NCBI RefSeq assembly: GCF_019774615.1
Contig: NZ_CP081496.1
Span: 3,286,001 to 3,350,000, forward strand
Source: Streptomyces sp. BHT-5-2
GTDB lineage: Bacteria; Actinomycetota; Actinomycetes; Streptomycetales; Streptomycetaceae
Direction of reading: 5' to 3'
DNA length: 64,000 nucleotides
In this document: positions 62,046 to 64,000 of the stretch, piece after piece
Numbering within the stretch: position 1 is the stretch's first letter
Layout of the letters: each line of letters starts with the position of its first letter
Translations under genes and position numbers: made by a program
Notes under the pieces: model-generated
The model's input: only the letters and a program-made list of their open reading frames with translations
What the model was told of the DNA's origin: nothing
Database searches by the model: none

Positions 62046-62720
62046 TCAGTTGCCCCAGCGGGACGAACGGCAGGCGTGCTCCAGCCGGGTCCGGCCGAAG
62101 GTCTCGCGTTCACGGAGGAATTCGCCGGGGATCGCGTATCGGGGTGCGTTCTTCGGCTTTTTCGCGGCTTGCGCGACGATCGCGTCGGTGAGTGAGCGGA
62201 TCATGTCCAGCCGTGGATAGGCGGCGTGCACGGCGTCGGCCTGCTTGTCGGTGACGGCGTCGACGTGTCCGGCGCCCAGTGGGCCGCCGAAGTCGAGGGC
62301 GACGCCTTCGCGGACGAGCACGCACAGCGTGCCGCGGCGTTCCGCGATGCCCGGGGAGGTGTGCAGGGCGATGGCCTGCCAGACCTGGTCGGCGTCGGCT
62401 GCGGGTATTCCGTGGTCGATCAGGAATGCGGCGGCCCGGTCGGCGCCTTCGACCTCGAACCGCTGGCTGTGCGGGCCGTCCGAGGCCACGCCGAGGTCGT
62501 GCATCGCGCACGCGGCGAACAACAGGTCGTCGTGGTAGTCGCGGCCGACGGTCAGGCCGAGGCGGCCGGCAACCAGCCGGGCGAACAGGTAGCTGCGGAT
62601 GCTGTGGTTGAAGACGGACGGCGTTTCCACCGGTCGGATGAGGTTCATGACGGCGTCGGCAAGCGGTGTGCCGGGCAGCCTGATCAGGTCGTCGGTCGCT
62701 TCGTAGGTAGGTCCGGTCAT
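62046..62720 (-). CDS. HD-domain phosphohydrolase-like protein
   Basis: The product is 224 residues. The HD motif is split as NHSIRSYLFARLVAGRLGLT (first His) and LLFAACAMHDLGVASDGP (His-Asp), followed by FLIDHGIPAADADQVWQAIA and LHTSPGIAERRG. This subgroup resembles cyanamide-hydratase-like HD proteins. The likely activity is metal-dependent hydrolysis or hydration of a small molecule. Start ATG 62720 is divergent from the GlxA-type regulator at 62792; RidA follows downstream. Confidence 0.85.
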   Translation of the reverse strand: MTGPTYEATDDLIRLPGTPLADAVMNLIRPVETPSVFNHSIRSYLFARLVAGRLGLTVGRDYHDDLLFAACAMHDLGVASDGPHSQRFEVEGADRAAAFLIDHGIPAADADQVWQAIALHTSPGIAERRGTLCVLVREGVALDFGGPLGAGHVDAVTDKQADAVHAAYPRLDMIRSLTDAIVAQAAKKPKNAPRYAIPGEFLRERETFGRTRLEHACRSSRWGN

Positions 62721-62791
62721 GTCTTCAGCCTGACCGCGACCGCCCTGACCTGGTGAGAGGCAAAAATTCCATACTTCGTTAGAATCTTGCC

Positions 62792-63772
62792 ATGACAGTG
62801 CATCGAGTCGCGGTCCTGGCGCTGGACGGGGTCACCCCACTCGACCTGGCGATCCCGACGCAGATCTTCACCACCCGGCCGGAAACCTCCTACGAGATGA
62901 CCCTGTGCGCGCTGGAGACGAAGGTGGCGACCACCGCGGGTTTCGCACTGGTCGCCGACGGGACTCTGGAACAGGTGCGCACCGCCGACACCCTGATCGT
63001 GCCGGGATTCGAACCGATCCTCCCGTTGCCGGACGCCGTGCTCGACACCCTGGCCGAGGCCCGCGAACGAGGTAAGCGTGTGGTGTCGATCTGTACGGGC
63101 GCCTTCGCGCTGGCCGCGGCAGGCGTACTGGACGGACTGCGCGCCACGACCCATTGGAAGCACATCGACGAGTTCGAGCGGAGCTTCCCGGCCGTCACGG
63201 TCGACCGCGACGTGCTCTACGTCGACGAGGGCGACGTGCTCACCTCGGCCGGGGTGTGCTGCGGCATCGACCTGTGCCTGCATATCGTGCGCCGCGACCT
63301 GGGAGCGGAGGCCGCCAGCCAGATCGCCCGCGGCCTGGTCGCCGCCCCCCACCGAGACGGCGGGCAGGCCCAGTACGTGCCGGCTCCCGTCGCGGTGACC
63401 GGTGAGGCGTCGCTGTCCGGTACCCGTGGATGGGCCCTGCACCGGCTCGGCGAGCCGCTCACGCTGCGCGTACTCGCCCGACACGCGGGCCTTTCGCAGC
63501 GCACCTTCATGCGGCGGTTCGCCGAGGAAACGGGCACGACCCCGTTGCAGTGGCTGCTCAACGCCCGGCTCGGCAGGGCACGGGAACTGCTGGAGACCAC
63601 GGACCGCTCGGTGGAACAGGTGGCGCGGGACAGCGGGCTGGGCACGGCCGCCAACCTGCGGCTGCACTTCCGGCGCGCACTGGACACCACCCCCACTTCC
63701 TACCGCCGCACCTTCGCACGCTCGACGTCGCACAGTCCGGCCTGTTCACCAGCAGTCCCGCGCGCGGACTGA
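62792..63772 (+). CDS. GlxA-family AraC-type regulator with DJ-1/PfpI domain
   Basis: The product is 326 residues. The N-terminal DJ-1/PfpI-like domain reads HRVAVLALDGVTPLDLAIPT, then KRVVSICTGAFALAAAGVLD with the nucleophile-like Cys in ICTGAF, and TTHWKHIDEFERSFP. Two AraC helix-turn-helices follow: LRVLARHAGLSQRTFMRRFA and VEQVARDSGLGTAANLRLHF. Divergent from the HD/RidA pair, which it probably activates. ATG 62792. Confidence 0.9.
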   Translation: MTVHRVAVLALDGVTPLDLAIPTQIFTTRPETSYEMTLCALETKVATTAGFALVADGTLEQVRTADTLIVPGFEPILPLPDAVLDTLAEARERGKRVVSICTGAFALAAAGVLDGLRATTHWKHIDEFERSFPAVTVDRDVLYVDEGDVLTSAGVCCGIDLCLHIVRRDLGAEAASQIARGLVAAPHRDGGQAQYVPAPVAVTGEASLSGTRGWALHRLGEPLTLRVLARHAGLSQRTFMRRFAEETGTTPLQWLLNARLGRARELLETTDRSVEQVARDSGLGTAANLRLHFRRALDTTPTSYRRTFARSTSHSPACSPAVPRAD

Positions 63773-64000
63773 GAATGGCCACGAGCGCCCACCCATTTCT
63801 GCGGACCTGCCGGGTCACGGCTCCGACCCGTAAGGGGTACTGGATCAAGTGAAACGTCAAGCGCGCTACACACGCGCCGGTTGACGGGCATGCCTGGAGG
63901 GGAGGGCCACTGCAAGGCGATCGAGGGGTCGATCCGCGGCTGGTCCCGCCAGGCCCAACGGGGCCAATGCGGCCGCTTTTTGCCGGACAGGGGCCGAATG
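63773..64000. other. window end, nothing recognised
   Basis: No gene recognised in the last 228 bases; any gene here would continue beyond the window. Confidence 0.3.

Noticed and set aside
1..64000. CRISPR arrays, tRNA or rRNA genes
   Set aside because: No regularly spaced repeats with unique spacers, no cas-like genes, and no tRNA cloverleaf or rRNA segments noticed on reading through.

Overview
The window is high-GC actinobacterial DNA. Strong G/C third-position bias, GTG/TTG starts, purine-rich ribosome sites and typical families (LURP-one, GerW, UBP zinc finger, chaplin-like, AfsA-like, mycothiol-dependent DinB, F420-type Ddn proteins) point to Streptomyces or a close relative. No rRNA, tRNA, ribosomal or central-metabolism genes are visible. 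Several insertion-sequence relics and broken genes suggest an accessory, chromosome-arm-like region.

Layout. 1-8.7 kb: a divergent MFS/XRE pair, two IS5-type transposases, a second MFS exporter, a TetR/FAD-monooxygenase pair and transposase debris. 9.3-11.5 kb: a compact minus-strand operon of a methyltransferase, a 23-codon peptide gene with a near-perfect Shine-Dalgarno sequence, and a SagB-type dehydrogenase. I read this as a candidate minimal peptide-modification (RiPP-like) locus, the most interesting item here. 12-19 kb: relics, a GH18 chitinase, a Ddn-like F420 enzyme, a small secreted protein, a membrane hydrolase and a LURP-one protein. 19-22.5 kb: three genes joined by 4-base overlaps: a receiver/thioredoxin-reductase-like fusion, a cyclic-nucleotide-domain histidine kinase and a UBP zinc finger. 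23.6-31.2 kb: a cupredoxin / Tat-type metallophosphoesterase / membrane-protein operon, an ECF sigma and anti-sigma pair reading the other way, an HATPase, and an extra tatA-tatC pair.

31-40.6 kb: a methyltransferase/TetR pair, a mycothiol-type enzyme, then genes whose best-known relatives are eukaryotic (MpaB-like oxygenase, phosphatidylserine-decarboxylase-like protein, S10 serine carboxypeptidase) with a small secreted protein, closed by an 18-bp-stem terminator; an SDR follows with two 18-bp direct-repeat operators. 40.6-51 kb: small redox, secreted and regulatory genes (truncated mycoredoxin, chaplin-like protein, pyroglutamyl-peptidase homologue, XRE + IacB/SDR, quinone oxidoreductase/ArsR, cold-shock-like, GerW) with relics of an Eis acetyltransferase, IS701 and IS5. 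51.8-54.4 kb: an AfsA-like hotdog protein followed by an acyl-CoA-oxidase-like protein, a candidate signalling-molecule (butyrolactone/butenolide) pair. 54.7-58.7 kb: a two-component system divergent from a DUF2079 membrane protein. 58.9-63.8 kb: TetR/amidase with palindromic operators, RidA, HD-domain protein and a GlxA-type AraC regulator.

All functions are read from sequence motifs and family knowledge; no database search was possible.
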